Positions 1 through 7,509 of a stretch of 31,575 nucleotides of DNA are shown piece after piece (the stretch's first letter is position 1; every line of letters starts with the position of its first letter). The translations under genes were made by a program, and so were the position numbers. The notes under the pieces are model-generated. The model did not search any database. It had not been told where the DNA came from and worked only from the letters and a program-made list of their open reading frames with translations. This stretch comes from a virus: positions 1-31,575 of the IMG/VR virus record IMGVR_UViG_3300007963_000025, one strand, 5' to 3'.

Positions 1-54
1 TTGATAAACCAATTTTTTTTTCATATACAAAATAAATTAAATTATTTTTGGGGG

Positions 55-83
55 TTGACAATAAGTTTTAAAAAGAGGATAAT
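55..83 (+). promoter_or_regulatory. Sigma70-type early promoter, left end
   Basis: A perfect -35 TTGACA (55-60) is separated by exactly 17 nt from GATAAT (78-83). It lies 27 nt before the first credible start codon at 110 and should drive the early plus-strand operon. The same -35/-10 pair with the same spacing recurs at 6091-6119 and, on the minus strand, at 31539-31567. Confidence 0.8.
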
Positions 84-109
84 AAAAAGAAGCCGAAGGA
101 GGATTACAC

Positions 110-316
110 ATGGAAAATTGGCTAAAAATGACAGGCTCACCGAAGCCGGAAGTCAAAGACGTATGCAGCTCATGTCAAAAAAAGTTTGACAATGAATTAC
201 CATTTGTCTACGATAACTACTTCTGTGCAGTATGTCGCGAAAAAAAACACAACGAACAATCGTACGCTATGTACGTACTAAGCTACGGTTACAATCATGG
301 AAGGACTATGAGATGA
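110..316 (+). CDS. Small zinc-ribbon protein, first early gene
   Basis: This 68-aa protein has two cysteine pairs, CSSC (about residues 19-22) and CAVC (about 39-42), spaced as in a small zinc ribbon. A DNA- or protein-binding role is an inference. The start at 110 is chosen because AAGGAGG lies 7 nt upstream, directly after the left promoter. An upstream-extending frame from position 1 has no ribosome site and is ignored. The stop overlaps the next start as ATGA, so translation is probably coupled. No more specific family is recognised. Confidence 0.75.
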   Translation: MENWLKMTGSPKPEVKDVCSSCQKKFDNELPFVYDNYFCAVCREKKHNEQSYAMYVLSYGYNHGRTMR

Positions 317-747
317 ACGAAAAATTAATACCAGATGCACAAGCTATCGAGGAGATGGAATTAGGGTTGCTATTTAAAAAACTAAGCAACGCTAAAGAAC
401 AGCTTGACTTCTACAAACAACAGTACGATACCGTTAAGGCGCAAATAGAAACTATAGCAGAAATTAAAGGCGCTAGGGTACTAACTGCAGCAGGCAAAAA
501 ATGCACTATATCATATTCAAGAAAATATGATGTTGATAAGCTGCTAGCGAACTTCGCTGATGATGAAGTTATGGGAGCGCTACTAGATAAGGCTTACAAG
601 CCGGCTACAGAAAAAACGGTCAAAGTACCGCATACAGTAGACGGTCACGAGCTTAAGAACTGGTGGGACATGGGCGACGATGTAGTGGCAAAGCTACAAA
701 CTTGTTTACTACCGTCATATAAGACAATTAAAGTGGAGGAATTATAA
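313..747 (+). CDS. Hypothetical early protein, 144 aa
   Basis: The frame is open from 232, but the ATG at 313 fits best: it overlaps the upstream stop as ATGA and has GGAAGGA about 8 nt before it. The protein starts with MNEKLIPDAQ. Residues about 15-50 are charged, helical and possibly coiled-coil. The rest is mixed alpha/beta with a WWDMGDD segment near residue 117. I do not recognise the family. Its place between a zinc-ribbon protein and a short HTH protein suggests an early host-takeover or replication-accessory role, which is inference only. Confidence 0.75.
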   Translation: MNEKLIPDAQAIEEMELGLLFKKLSNAKEQLDFYKQQYDTVKAQIETIAEIKGARVLTAAGKKCTISYSRKYDVDKLLANFADDEVMGALLDKAYKPATEKTVKVPHTVDGHELKNWWDMGDDVVAKLQTCLLPSYKTIKVEEL

Positions 748-884
748 TGGCTAGTATAAAAGAACTTTACACTATGATACAAACGGGAGAGCTTACAGCT
801 GCAGATATAGCGTTGTTTTTTCCCGCTACAAAAGAAGAAGAATTAAGGATACTGAAAAACTACAAAAACAAGGAAGGAGGTTAA
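747..884 (+). CDS. 45-aa early protein
   Basis: This short gene (MASIKELYTMIQTGELTAAD...) overlaps the previous stop by one base (TAATG), with GGAGG about 8 nt upstream. It ends in KEGG just before the next start. Its own tail encodes the AAGGAGG that serves as ribosome site for the following gene, which supports its being a real part of the operon. It is predicted to be helical and soluble, with an acidic patch KEEE. Function is unknown. Confidence 0.6.
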   Translation: MASIKELYTMIQTGELTAADIALFFPATKEEELRILKNYKNKEGG

Positions 885-886
885 TT

Positions 887-1069
887 TTGAGAGGACATAA
901 AGGCGCTGAAGATACACCGCGTAACAGAATGATTATAGACTTGCACCGTAAAGGGTTTTCTTACAACCAAATAAGAAAACAAGTAGAAGCAAGCGGAAGC
1001 GACATAACTGTACAGCGTGTACAAAGAATAGTAAAACAGGGAATCAACAAAACAACACAAAAAGTATAG
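887..1069 (+). CDS. Small helix-turn-helix protein (TTG start)
   Basis: This 60-aa protein starts at TTG 887, because AAGGAGG (874-880) lies 6 nt upstream and no nearer ATG exists until residue 15. The segment from RNRMIIDLHRKG to VQRVQRIVKQG looks like a homeodomain-like or resolvase-like helix-turn-helix: a first helix, the turn around SYNQIRKQVEASG, and a recognition helix. It is strongly basic, fitting DNA binding. It may be a small early transcription regulator. The exact family is not identified. Confidence 0.65.
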   Translation: MRGHKGAEDTPRNRMIIDLHRKGFSYNQIRKQVEASGSDITVQRVQRIVKQGINKTTQKV

Positions 1070-1082
1070 AAAGGTTATACAA

Positions 1083-1832
1083 ATGGTTAACGCAAACAAC
1101 ACATACAACAGTAAAGAGCTGAACTGGAAGCCGACTTTGAACGCTGACGGTACAGAACGAATAGCACAAGACGGCACGAAAGAAGTACAAACAGAACCAA
1201 CAGTACTAGTACCGCAAGTTTTCGGTAAATATGGCGGTTGGAGTTTTGAGGGTGTAGACGGTTTTTGGTCGTGGAAGGGTGCGGCAAACTTGATAGAGAA
1301 GGGAGTACCGGTAGAAGTAGTATTGAAGCTTGGAAAGCAAAAAGCTACAGGCTCACGCTACCAAGACATTCTACACGTCAATCCAGTTCCGACAGATTCG
1401 CCACAGGTGCAGAACGCACTACAATCAGATTCACCTTCTGTGAACAAAGCCGTAGAGCTAGGAGCAACAGTACACAACCCGAATAATCCTACACCTAAAA
1501 CTCAGATGTTCGGAGAAATTGACACGAATACAAGCATAAGGGAGCAAGCATTTTTTAATAACTTGACAGTAGAAATGCTACAGCAAATGGAACTTCCAGA
1601 AAGAGCAGCTGCCATGAGCGGGTATATCGATACCATGTTTTTGATGATGCGTCCGGCGGTTCGTGAACGTGCGTTGAGGGTTAAGCGAGAGATGGAGCAA
1701 ATCGAAGCGCAGGAAGCCGCAGAAGCCGCCGAAGCTGCAAAAGAGGAGCAACCGACTGAAAACGTCGCTGAAGCACCTAAAAACGGAACTGAGGAGCAAA
1801 AAACAGAAGAAATTACAGAGATTAATTGGTAG
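1083..1832 (+). CDS. Possible single-stranded DNA-binding protein
   Basis: This 249-aa protein lies directly upstream of the primase/helicase gene. Residues about 47-105 (GKYGGWSFEG... to SRYQDILHV) look like short beta strands rich in Trp and Gly, as in an OB-type fold. The C-terminal third has an Ala/Glu-rich helix (EAAEAAEAAK), then a long acidic tail ending in EEITEINW. An acidic tail with a terminal aromatic residue is typical of phage ssDNA-binding proteins, where it contacts replication partners. Assignment rests on architecture and neighbourhood, not on a motif I can call with certainty. A structural or scaffold role is not excluded. Confidence 0.5.
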   Translation: MVNANNTYNSKELNWKPTLNADGTERIAQDGTKEVQTEPTVLVPQVFGKYGGWSFEGVDGFWSWKGAANLIEKGVPVEVVLKLGKQKATGSRYQDILHVNPVPTDSPQVQNALQSDSPSVNKAVELGATVHNPNNPTPKTQMFGEIDTNTSIREQAFFNNLTVEMLQQMELPERAAAMSGYIDTMFLMMRPAVRERALRVKREMEQIEAQEAAEAAEAAKEEQPTENVAEAPKNGTEEQKTEEITEINW

Positions 1833-1838
1833 GTTGAA

Positions 1839-3806
1839 ATGAAAAAAATAGATTATGCACTAGATTATGCTCAGCGCGGTTGGTACGTTCTTGCTTTACA
1901 AAATAACGCTAAAGCGCCAATCTCGCATGAGCTGCAGCGGAACGGCTGTAAAGACGCTACAGTAGATGAAAATAAAATTAAAATGCTATGGAATTTATTT
2001 CCAGACGCTAATATAGGCGTTGCTACTGGTAAAGGTTCGTCGTTGACGGTCTTGGACTTAGATGGAATGGAAGCTGTCGAGCAGCTGCAAGAAATACAGT
2101 ACGAGTTTCCGGAAACTTATACTGTAAAAACCCCGCGAGGTTGGCATCACTACTATCAGTACGATAGCACTATAGGTCAATCTGCAGGGAAGCTCACAAA
2201 ATGCGACATTAGAAACGACGGTGGCTACGTAGTGGCTGCCGGTTCAGTCGTAGACGGTGTAGAGTATACAGTAGCTCGCGACTTTACAGTAGCAACTTCA
2301 GAACTTCCTAGCGTTTTTAAGGCAGGAGTAGAGCCGCCGCAAAAAGAATGGATAGATAAATTACAGAACGGAGCTATTACAGAAGGTCAGAGAAATAACA
2401 CTTTGTTCAGATACTCATGTATGTTGAGAGCGAATAAGAACCTCAACAGTTCTGATATAGATGTTCTAGTTAGAAAATTTAACGATGAACGCTTAGTTCC
2501 GCCACTACCTATAAAAGAAGTAGAAGGAATAATACTGCAAGCTTTATCGTACAATCAAGGCGAGTCAATATCATTTGTAGGGAATCTGATAGAGCCGCCA
2601 ATGATTGAAACACAAACTGATAGGCGCTGTACTTTTTACTGGACAGATTATGACGTACGCGTTGAGCTGTCAAAAATTAATCATAAGAACACAAATACAA
2701 CTTGCCGTATGAAAATATGGTATGAAGGGACTATGATATTTTTTAACAGTTATACGCTGTACTCTGAAAATGCTAGGCGGGTTGCTCACCAGAACTTGAA
2801 TAATTTAGTACCGTTGATTGACTGGGTTGGCATTTTGCAACATATAACGCACGTAATCGACACAAGCAGCGAACGTGACGGCGATATAGTCGACATTGTA
2901 AAGCACAAGCGTAAAGAAGAATCTCCGTATTTGATATATCCGGTAATCCGAGAAAATCAAGCGAGTATATTTTACGCTGACGGCGGAAGCGGTAAGTCGA
3001 CTATGGCTTTATGCTTAGCAGCTTCACTAGCAACTGGTGAATCGTTTATTCAAGGTCTTAATCCAACGAATACAGAGCCGATAAAAACTTTGTATTTGGA
3101 TTGGGAAGCAGACGAAGACGACGTTGGCGACATGATTGACGAAGTAGCTAGGGGAAGAGGTATTGAGATACCTAACAACTTAATCCTATACAAGCATATG
3201 TCCGGAGCTTTCATCGATAGAGTAGACGGACTAGTAGACACGATAGTAGAAAACAATGTTAAATTGATTATCGTAGACAGTCTAGTCGGTAGTGCAGGAA
3301 GCGATGTTAACGACGCTGAAGCAGCTAGGCAGTATTTTCAAGCTGTTCGCTCGCTGAAGGTGGCTTCAATAGGAATTACGCACACTAACAGAGAAGGGAG
3401 CTTGTATGGTAACCGGTTCTTCTGGAACTTATCGCGACAAGTTTACAGAATACATAGCGTAGTAGAAACTGAAAGCAATCCTATAGTAGGAATGTTTCAT
3501 GAAAAAGCGAACCGGTCGCAGCTTAATGCTCCGATGGCTTGGGAAATAGAATACGGCGATTTAAATTCTGAAGACAACTTTATCAGATACAAACCAGTGG
3601 ATATACAAACTATTCCAGAGCTTGCGAAGTTTACAGGCGTTAGGGAGCAGATTATAAGCGTACTAAAGCAAGGCAGTATGAACGCTGAACAAATTTCTGA
3701 ATATCTCGGAATTAGTTTACAAAAAACTACAAGCACACTTTATCAATTCAAGACAAATTTCCGATTAGGTCAAGACCGTATATGGGAGCTAGTCGATGAA
3801 GTGTAA
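1839..3806 (+). CDS. Primase-polymerase/RecA-like helicase fusion
   Basis: This 655-aa replication protein starts with a bifunctional primase/polymerase (PrimPol) domain. The metal-binding DLDG motif is at residues 73-76, following VATGKGSSL, and KTPRGWHHYY (97-106) carries the conserved His. Around residues 180-230 (EGQRNNTLFRYS...) it resembles the PriCT linker that follows such domains. A RepA/RecA-like ATPase follows, with Walker A GGSGKST near 382, LYLDWEADEDD near 420 and Walker B LIIVDS near 476-481. A winged helix (AEQISEYLGIS...) closes the protein at about 605-650. It should prime and unwind at the origin. No DNA polymerase gene accompanies it, so elongation probably uses the host enzyme. 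It overlaps the next gene by 11 nt. Confidence 0.88.
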   Translation: MKKIDYALDYAQRGWYVLALQNNAKAPISHELQRNGCKDATVDENKIKMLWNLFPDANIGVATGKGSSLTVLDLDGMEAVEQLQEIQYEFPETYTVKTPRGWHHYYQYDSTIGQSAGKLTKCDIRNDGGYVVAAGSVVDGVEYTVARDFTVATSELPSVFKAGVEPPQKEWIDKLQNGAITEGQRNNTLFRYSCMLRANKNLNSSDIDVLVRKFNDERLVPPLPIKEVEGIILQALSYNQGESISFVGNLIEPPMIETQTDRRCTFYWTDYDVRVELSKINHKNTNTTCRMKIWYEGTMIFFNSYTLYSENARRVAHQNLNNLVPLIDWVGILQHITHVIDTSSERDGDIVDIVKHKRKEESPYLIYPVIRENQASIFYADGGSGKSTMALCLAASLATGESFIQGLNPTNTEPIKTLYLDWEADEDDVGDMIDEVARGRGIEIPNNLILYKHMSGAFIDRVDGLVDTIVENNVKLIIVDSLVGSAGSDVNDAEAARQYFQAVRSLKVASIGITHTNREGSLYGNRFFWNLSRQVYRIHSVVETESNPIVGMFHEKANRSQLNAPMAWEIEYGDLNSEDNFIRYKPVDIQTIPELAKFTGVREQIISVLKQGSMNAEQISEYLGISLQKTTSTLYQFKTNFRLGQDRIWELVDEV

Positions 3807-4182
3807 AAAATGTGAAGGTAGAATGCTAATGCAATATGATGATATTGTGTGTGCTAATTGCGGTTGGCGAGAAACTCCAGTAGAGCTTCAATTTATGCTA
3901 ACCGTAATGGTAGCGCGCGGTCATGAAAAGCATTATGACTTGACTAGTAAAGGTGATAGGCGCACCGTCGCTAAGTGGCTTAAGCGGTGCGTTGGTTCTG
4001 GTAAGCTTGGGAAATATCTCAGAGAAAAATACGTACGTTGTATAGCTTGCAACCGCGAGATAGAACCAACAATGAGCGGTAGAGTACCGAAGCACTTACC
4101 AAGCAAATGGTTCGCTCAACGCATTATGAGCTTACTATCAATAAAAAATTATGACATACAAAAAGGAAATTATCATGAATAA
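3796..4182 (+). CDS. Zinc-ribbon protein with second CxxC
   Basis: This 128-aa protein opens with MKCKKCEGRM and a second pair CANC near residues 19-22, forming a classical four-Cys zinc ribbon. Near residue 84 a further pair (CIAC) may pair with nearby Cys/His. The middle is basic and helical (TVAKWLKRCVGSGKLGKYL). GGGAG lies about 8 nt before the ATG, which sits inside the end of the primase/helicase gene, so the two are probably co-translated. A DNA- or RNA-binding partner of replication or transcription is likely, but no family is recognised. Confidence 0.7.
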   Translation: MKCKKCEGRMLMQYDDIVCANCGWRETPVELQFMLTVMVARGHEKHYDLTSKGDRRTVAKWLKRCVGSGKLGKYLREKYVRCIACNREIEPTMSGRVPKHLPSKWFAQRIMSLLSIKNYDIQKGNYHE

Positions 4183-4513
4183 ACAACTATCGTTCGACGA
4201 AGCTACTAAGTTTGTAGCGAACGAAAAAGATTATGCACGGTGGAATAAACAGATGAAATCTATATACGACGTGCTTGCAGATGGAAATTGGCACAGTAGG
4301 GAGGAGCTAGAAAAAGCTTCGGGAGCTAAGCAACCTACAGCGAGAGTTTCTGAGCTGCGCAAACAGGGGTATATAATAGATTGTCAAAGAGTTAGCGATA
4401 TAGGAGCAACGGTATATAAGATACTCTCGTACGTTGGTTACGACACTACGAAGACGAAACATTGTTACTGTTGTCGTTATAATGAAAATTTTAAGGAAAC
4501 TTACACAGGGTGA
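4175..4513 (+). CDS. Winged-helix DNA-binding protein
   Basis: This is 112 aa from the ATG at 4175, preferred over a longer frame from 4151 because AAGGAAA lies about 8 nt upstream and it overlaps the preceding stop. Residues about 28-80 form a winged helix: MKSIYDVLADGNWHS, EELEKASGAKQPTARVSELRKQGY, then a beta wing ending ATVYKIL. The W-H-S and SELRKQG pattern is common in small phage regulators that resemble MarR/wHTH domains. The tail has a CYCC cluster that could bind metal. It may regulate early-to-late switching or assist replication. Confidence 0.7.
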   Translation: MNKQLSFDEATKFVANEKDYARWNKQMKSIYDVLADGNWHSREELEKASGAKQPTARVSELRKQGYIIDCQRVSDIGATVYKILSYVGYDTTKTKHCYCCRYNENFKETYTG

Positions 4514-4516
4514 AAT

Positions 4517-5089
4517 ATGAAAAGAATGATTACAAAAAAAGAATACAACGAACTGAAACAAAAAAATATTAATTTTTTGAAAGACTTGAAAGATAGAGGG
4601 GAGCTGATAGAAGAAGTCGCTGAACGTGATGTAGAAAAATTAACAGAAGATTGGTTCAAAGAAAACTATTACGAAGAGCTTACAAAACAAGTAGATTATG
4701 ACTGGTTTTTTGAGCAGCTGAAAAACTCGTACAAAGACTATAACATATCTGCTATATGGCGTAATATAAAATCTTACGAAGATGCAACAGGCAAAGAATT
4801 ACTATTTGAAGTAAACTTTATAAAACAAATATGGGTAGAAAAAAACAACTATACAGAAGCTAAAAATTTTTTAAGTAAAGCAAAAAACGAACCAGTCGTA
4901 TACGATAGTTTTTACGAGATGTACGAAATTGGTACGGACATTATGGTTGAAGGAACGGCAATATCGAAGGTGCTTGGAAAAAATAGTTTTGACAGCTATA
5001 TGGATTTTTATCGATGTCAAATAGCGAAAGAGTTTATAATATTAGTACGAAATAAAGACGCCGTAATCGGCGAGGAACACGAGGAGTAA
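4517..5089 (+). CDS. Hypothetical charged protein, 190 aa
   Basis: The start ATG 4517 lies 3 nt after the previous stop with AGGG about 7 nt upstream. The protein is rich in Lys, Glu, Tyr and Trp and looks all-helical (KKEYNELKQKN..., EDWFKENYYEELT, SAIWRNIKSYEDATGKE). The C-terminus is acidic (GEEHEE). No catalytic motif is seen. It sits between a wHTH protein and a resolvase, so a replication or recombination accessory role is possible, but nothing in the sequence proves it. Confidence 0.7.
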   Translation: MKRMITKKEYNELKQKNINFLKDLKDRGELIEEVAERDVEKLTEDWFKENYYEELTKQVDYDWFFEQLKNSYKDYNISAIWRNIKSYEDATGKELLFEVNFIKQIWVEKNNYTEAKNFLSKAKNEPVVYDSFYEMYEIGTDIMVEGTAISKVLGKNSFDSYMDFYRCQIAKEFIILVRNKDAVIGEEHEE

Positions 5090-5092
5090 CAA

Positions 5093-5707
5093 ATGAATAA
5101 CAGAAAAAAGAATCATATTTTGGCAATAGACGCCGGAACTAGTAAATCTGGTTGGGCGTTGGTTGAAGAAGATAGAGGGTTGAAGCCGGTTGAGTGGGGT
5201 TTTTGGGATAATGAAGAGCTAGAAATTTTAATTACAGACACTAATAACGAAATTTATCACCCGCACAAAGTAACAGTAGTTTTTGAAGATATACAAAGCT
5301 ATGGAATGCCGGTCGGTGTTGATGTATTTGAAACTGTAAAGTGGCTAGGAGAGCTGCGGCACGTATGCAAAGCTGAACTTATTCCGTACAATTTTGTAAA
5401 ACGTTCTGAAGTTAAAAATTTCCTATGCAAAACGAACAGAGCTTCAGACAAAAACGTTAGGCAAGCCATCATAGATTATTACGGTGGTGACGCTGCAGCG
5501 ATTGGTGGTAAAAAGTGCTTAGAATGCAAGGGGAAGGGGTGGAGCGGACGCGGTAGGGTTTATTGTGGAATCTGTGCCGGAAGTGGCTTGCAGTCCCGTA
5601 AAGGCGTTTTAAACGGCATTTCTGGTCATGTTTGGAGCGCGCTTGGAGTGGCTTTGACTTTTTACAACGTAGGCAAGCAAGCGGAAACAGTTAATGCAGT
5701 CGTATAA
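5093..5707 (+). CDS. RuvC-like resolvase with DnaJ-type zinc insertion
   Basis: This 204-aa RNase H-fold protein carries RuvC-type motifs: AIDAGTSKSGWAL with Asp13, VVFEDIQSYG with Glu65, and the C-terminal helix GHVWSALGVALTF with His179. Ser182 stands where RuvC usually has Asp. Between the central helix (NVRQAIIDYYGG) and the last motif is an insertion with two CxxCxGxG units, CLECKGKG (142-149) and CGICAGSG (158-165), as in the DnaJ zinc centre. It probably cleaves Holliday junctions or branched replication intermediates before packaging. GAGGAG lies upstream of the ATG. The Ser substitution means catalysis is inferred, not certain. Confidence 0.78.
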   Translation: MNNRKKNHILAIDAGTSKSGWALVEEDRGLKPVEWGFWDNEELEILITDTNNEIYHPHKVTVVFEDIQSYGMPVGVDVFETVKWLGELRHVCKAELIPYNFVKRSEVKNFLCKTNRASDKNVRQAIIDYYGGDAAAIGGKKCLECKGKGWSGRGRVYCGICAGSGLQSRKGVLNGISGHVWSALGVALTFYNVGKQAETVNAVV

Positions 5708-5903
5708 GCTGCGGATAGTGGCTATCGATTCTATCGAAAACAAAGAGGAGCAAATTTATGAAAAAGTACTTGATTACAACATTTTTAGTAAGCATATCTT
5801 TACTAGCGGCGAAGCAGATACATTCATCAAAAAAATCGAAGCTATAGTAAGAAGTCATAACATCAACAAAGAAACTATACTTGATAAAGAACTTCCGATA
5901 TAA
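5694..5903 (+). CDS. Hypothetical protein, 69 aa
   Basis: This frame starts at an ATG overlapping the end of the resolvase gene by 14 nt and runs to 5903. The protein (MQSYKLRIVAIDSIENK... DKELPI) has beta then helix character and a composition like its neighbours. The ribosome site is weak (GGAAA about 9 nt upstream), and a competing short frame with a much better site overlaps it at 5758. It is probably the last gene of the first operon. Confidence 0.45.
   Translation: MQSYKLRIVAIDSIENKEEQIYEKVLDYNIFSKHIFTSGEADTFIKKIEAIVRSHNINKETILDKELPI
5758..5847 (+). CDS. Possible 29-aa signal-peptide-like protein
   Basis: This short frame has a strong GAGGAG about 8 nt before its ATG. Its product begins MKKYLITTFLVSISLLAAK, a Lys-Lys start followed by a hydrophobic stretch like a signal peptide or single membrane segment, and ends HSSKKSKL. 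It overlaps the 69-aa frame (5694-5903) in a different register, so probably only one of the two is the main product. It could be a tiny membrane peptide. Confidence is low. Confidence 0.3.
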   Translation: MKKYLITTFLVSISLLAAKQIHSSKKSKL

Positions 5904-5962
5904 TGAAATTAAGTAAACTGGTTTTTGCATAGTCTACAGTTTATTTTGTGTAATCCTTTTTA

Positions 5963-6008
5963 GTAAGCGGCTTGTAGTTTTTGGTTCATTTGATTGCAAG
6001 CCGTTTAC
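5963..6008 (+). terminator. Hairpin ending the first operon
   Basis: GTAAGCGGCTTG (5963-5974) pairs with CAAGCCGTTTAC (5997-6008) to give 12 pairs including one G-T, with a 22-nt loop. It lies 60 nt after the last gene of the first block and 83 nt before the next promoter. There is no clear T-run after it on the plus strand, so it may be a factor-dependent terminator, an RNA-stabilising hairpin or a processing site. Confidence 0.5.
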
Positions 6009-6090
6009 CATTTAATATATGAATTAAAAATTCATTTTCCAATTTTATATACGACTTTTAAAAAAACTCTAAATTCGTGTGATTTACCTA

Positions 6091-6119
6091 TTGACAACAA
6101 GTTCTTTATTAGCGATAAT
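6091..6119 (+). promoter_or_regulatory. Sigma70-type early promoter, internal
   Basis: TTGACA (6091-6096), a 17-nt spacer and GATAAT (6114-6119) form a near-ideal promoter 42 nt before the start codon at 6161. The 17 bases ending in the -35 and ACA (from 6083) are the same as those of the minus-strand promoter at the right end, and both have GC immediately before GATAAT. It should drive 6161-7746. Confidence 0.82.
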
Positions 6120-6160
6120 AGAGTTATCAAACAAATTAGTTTCACGGAAGGAAACACAAA

Positions 6161-6592
6161 ATGAACGAAGAAATAATACATCAAATAGAGAGTCTTAACG
6201 AGATAACGCAAGGTTGGAGCGACGGCAGCGAATTAGAAGAGCTTGATACTCACAAAATTCAGTACTTGAACACCAGACCAACACATAGCGGAAGATTAAT
6301 GGATATAGAGAAGGGAGTTTACTTTACTACTAACAAAGAAGGTCACGACGTATGGGTACTGGTTGGAACGAACAAAGATATAGACAATGAAAACTTCAGT
6401 ATGAAGATAGTACAAAATGTAGAAACTGAAGAATTTATGTTTATGTCACCGTCCCGCAAAGTTTACACAAACATCTACTTGTACTACCCAGAGTACCCAG
6501 ACGAAACTCACAGAATTATGGACTACAGAATGGTTACAGATTTACAGAGAAGAGCCGGAATAGAGCTAGAGTGTACAACAGAACGCGACTAG
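6161..6592 (+). CDS. Hypothetical early protein, 143 aa
   Basis: GGAAGGA lies about 9 nt before the ATG, directly downstream of the internal promoter, so this is probably highly expressed early. The protein is acidic at its start (ITQGWSDGSELEELDTH) and beta-rich in the middle (GRLMDIEKGVYFTTNKEGHDVWVLVG), and is aromatic around IYLYYPEYPDE. No family is recognised. Position suggests a host-takeover or anti-defence protein, but the sequence shows no active-site motif. Confidence 0.75.
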   Translation: MNEEIIHQIESLNEITQGWSDGSELEELDTHKIQYLNTRPTHSGRLMDIEKGVYFTTNKEGHDVWVLVGTNKDIDNENFSMKIVQNVETEEFMFMSPSRKVYTNIYLYYPEYPDETHRIMDYRMVTDLQRRAGIELECTTERD

Positions 6593-6613
6593 AGCAATAA
6601 TAACAAGTTCAGC

Positions 6614-6636
6614 TAGGCAACTGACTAAACTGCCTA
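6614..6636. other. Short intergenic hairpin
   Basis: TAGGCA (6614-6619) and TGCCTA (6631-6636) form a 6-bp stem with an 11-nt loop in the 79-nt gap between two early genes, followed by a run of ten or so A on the plus strand. It could be an mRNA-processing or stabilising element. Read on the minus strand the A-run becomes a T-run. Confidence 0.35.
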
Positions 6637-6671
6637 CTCAAAAAAAAAATTAAAAAGAATAGGAAAACACA

Positions 6672-7508
6672 ATGACAACACACAAAACAGAACTACAGAA
6701 ACTAGAAACAAAGAGCCATAAAGCAAGCTTGCAAGATAACTCAAAGATTTACTTGACTTACGAGCAGCTTAAGCAACTTCAAGATAATAATAAGAATAAA
6801 AGAAATTTCAGAGTTACGCACGCTTACGAAGAAGCCGCTGCAAAGCCGAAACACTTTGAACTACCTTCAGTAGGCGGTGGCGTAGACAACGGTAGTTTTT
6901 TTCAGTACGAAAATGGTCATAGAAGTCCAATGAACTTTTCAAACGAAAAATCATACTACATAGAAAACGTTAACGTACTGCAAGGTTCAGAGAATGAAGA
7001 AGATTGGCTAGAGTTTTCAGACTTAGCAGCAGACGTAAACCAGATACTAGCGAAAATAAGTAAAATAGATTGGGAAAATAAAATTGCAGTTAGCAGCTTC
7101 CTAGACTTGATGATTAGCCAAGTACTAGTACAAACAGTACGTCATTCGCACTATGACTACAGCGCGTTAGAAGAGTATAGGAGTACCGGCAAATCTGAAA
7201 GCTTTACGGTGACTAATACTCCAATATGGGACGAAGACTGGGATACAGACGTTGAAGAGTACCATTTTCAAGGTAAGTTTTTTAGTATAGGATATGAAAA
7301 AACTAAGACCAGACCGAACGGTGCGCACTACACAAAAATTATTCCTATACGACTATATGTTGCACATGACCATATAAGGCTAGTAGGGGATTATGATATT
7401 TGTACCAAATTGCACGGAGAACTGGAACTAGCGTTAGTAAGTGTAATAAACAACTTAAAAAATTACTATATCGCTTTGTTAGAAGAAAAAGCAGAAGTAG
7501 GAGCTTAG
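6672..7508 (+). CDS. Hypothetical early protein, 278 aa
   Basis: The ATG follows AGGAAAA by about 7 nt. The N-terminal 60 residues are hydrophilic and helical (TELQKLETKSHKASLQDN, TYEQLKQLQDNNKNK). The middle has a Gly-rich SVGGGVDNGSFF. The C-terminal half alternates beta strands and helix (TVTNTPIWDEDWDTDVEEYHF, IIPIRLYVAHDHIRLVGDYD, ending in a long helix). No family is recognised and no catalytic motif stands out. It is expressed with its neighbours from the 6091 promoter. An early host-directed role is inference. Confidence 0.72.
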   Translation: MTTHKTELQKLETKSHKASLQDNSKIYLTYEQLKQLQDNNKNKRNFRVTHAYEEAAAKPKHFELPSVGGGVDNGSFFQYENGHRSPMNFSNEKSYYIENVNVLQGSENEEDWLEFSDLAADVNQILAKISKIDWENKIAVSSFLDLMISQVLVQTVRHSHYDYSALEEYRSTGKSESFTVTNTPIWDEDWDTDVEEYHFQGKFFSIGYEKTKTRPNGAHYTKIIPIRLYVAHDHIRLVGDYDICTKLHGELELALVSVINNLKNYYIALLEEKAEVGA

Positions 7509-7509
7509 T

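Noticed and set aside
1-189. Open frame of 62 aa across the left end
   Set aside because: It covers the promoter and the ribosome site of the 110-316 gene, has no ribosome site of its own and reads as basic, low-complexity sequence.
881-1177. Minus-strand frames across early and structural genes
   Set aside because: They lie opposite well-supported genes, lack ribosome sites and are rich in Ser, Leu and Phe, as usual for antisense shadows of coding DNA.
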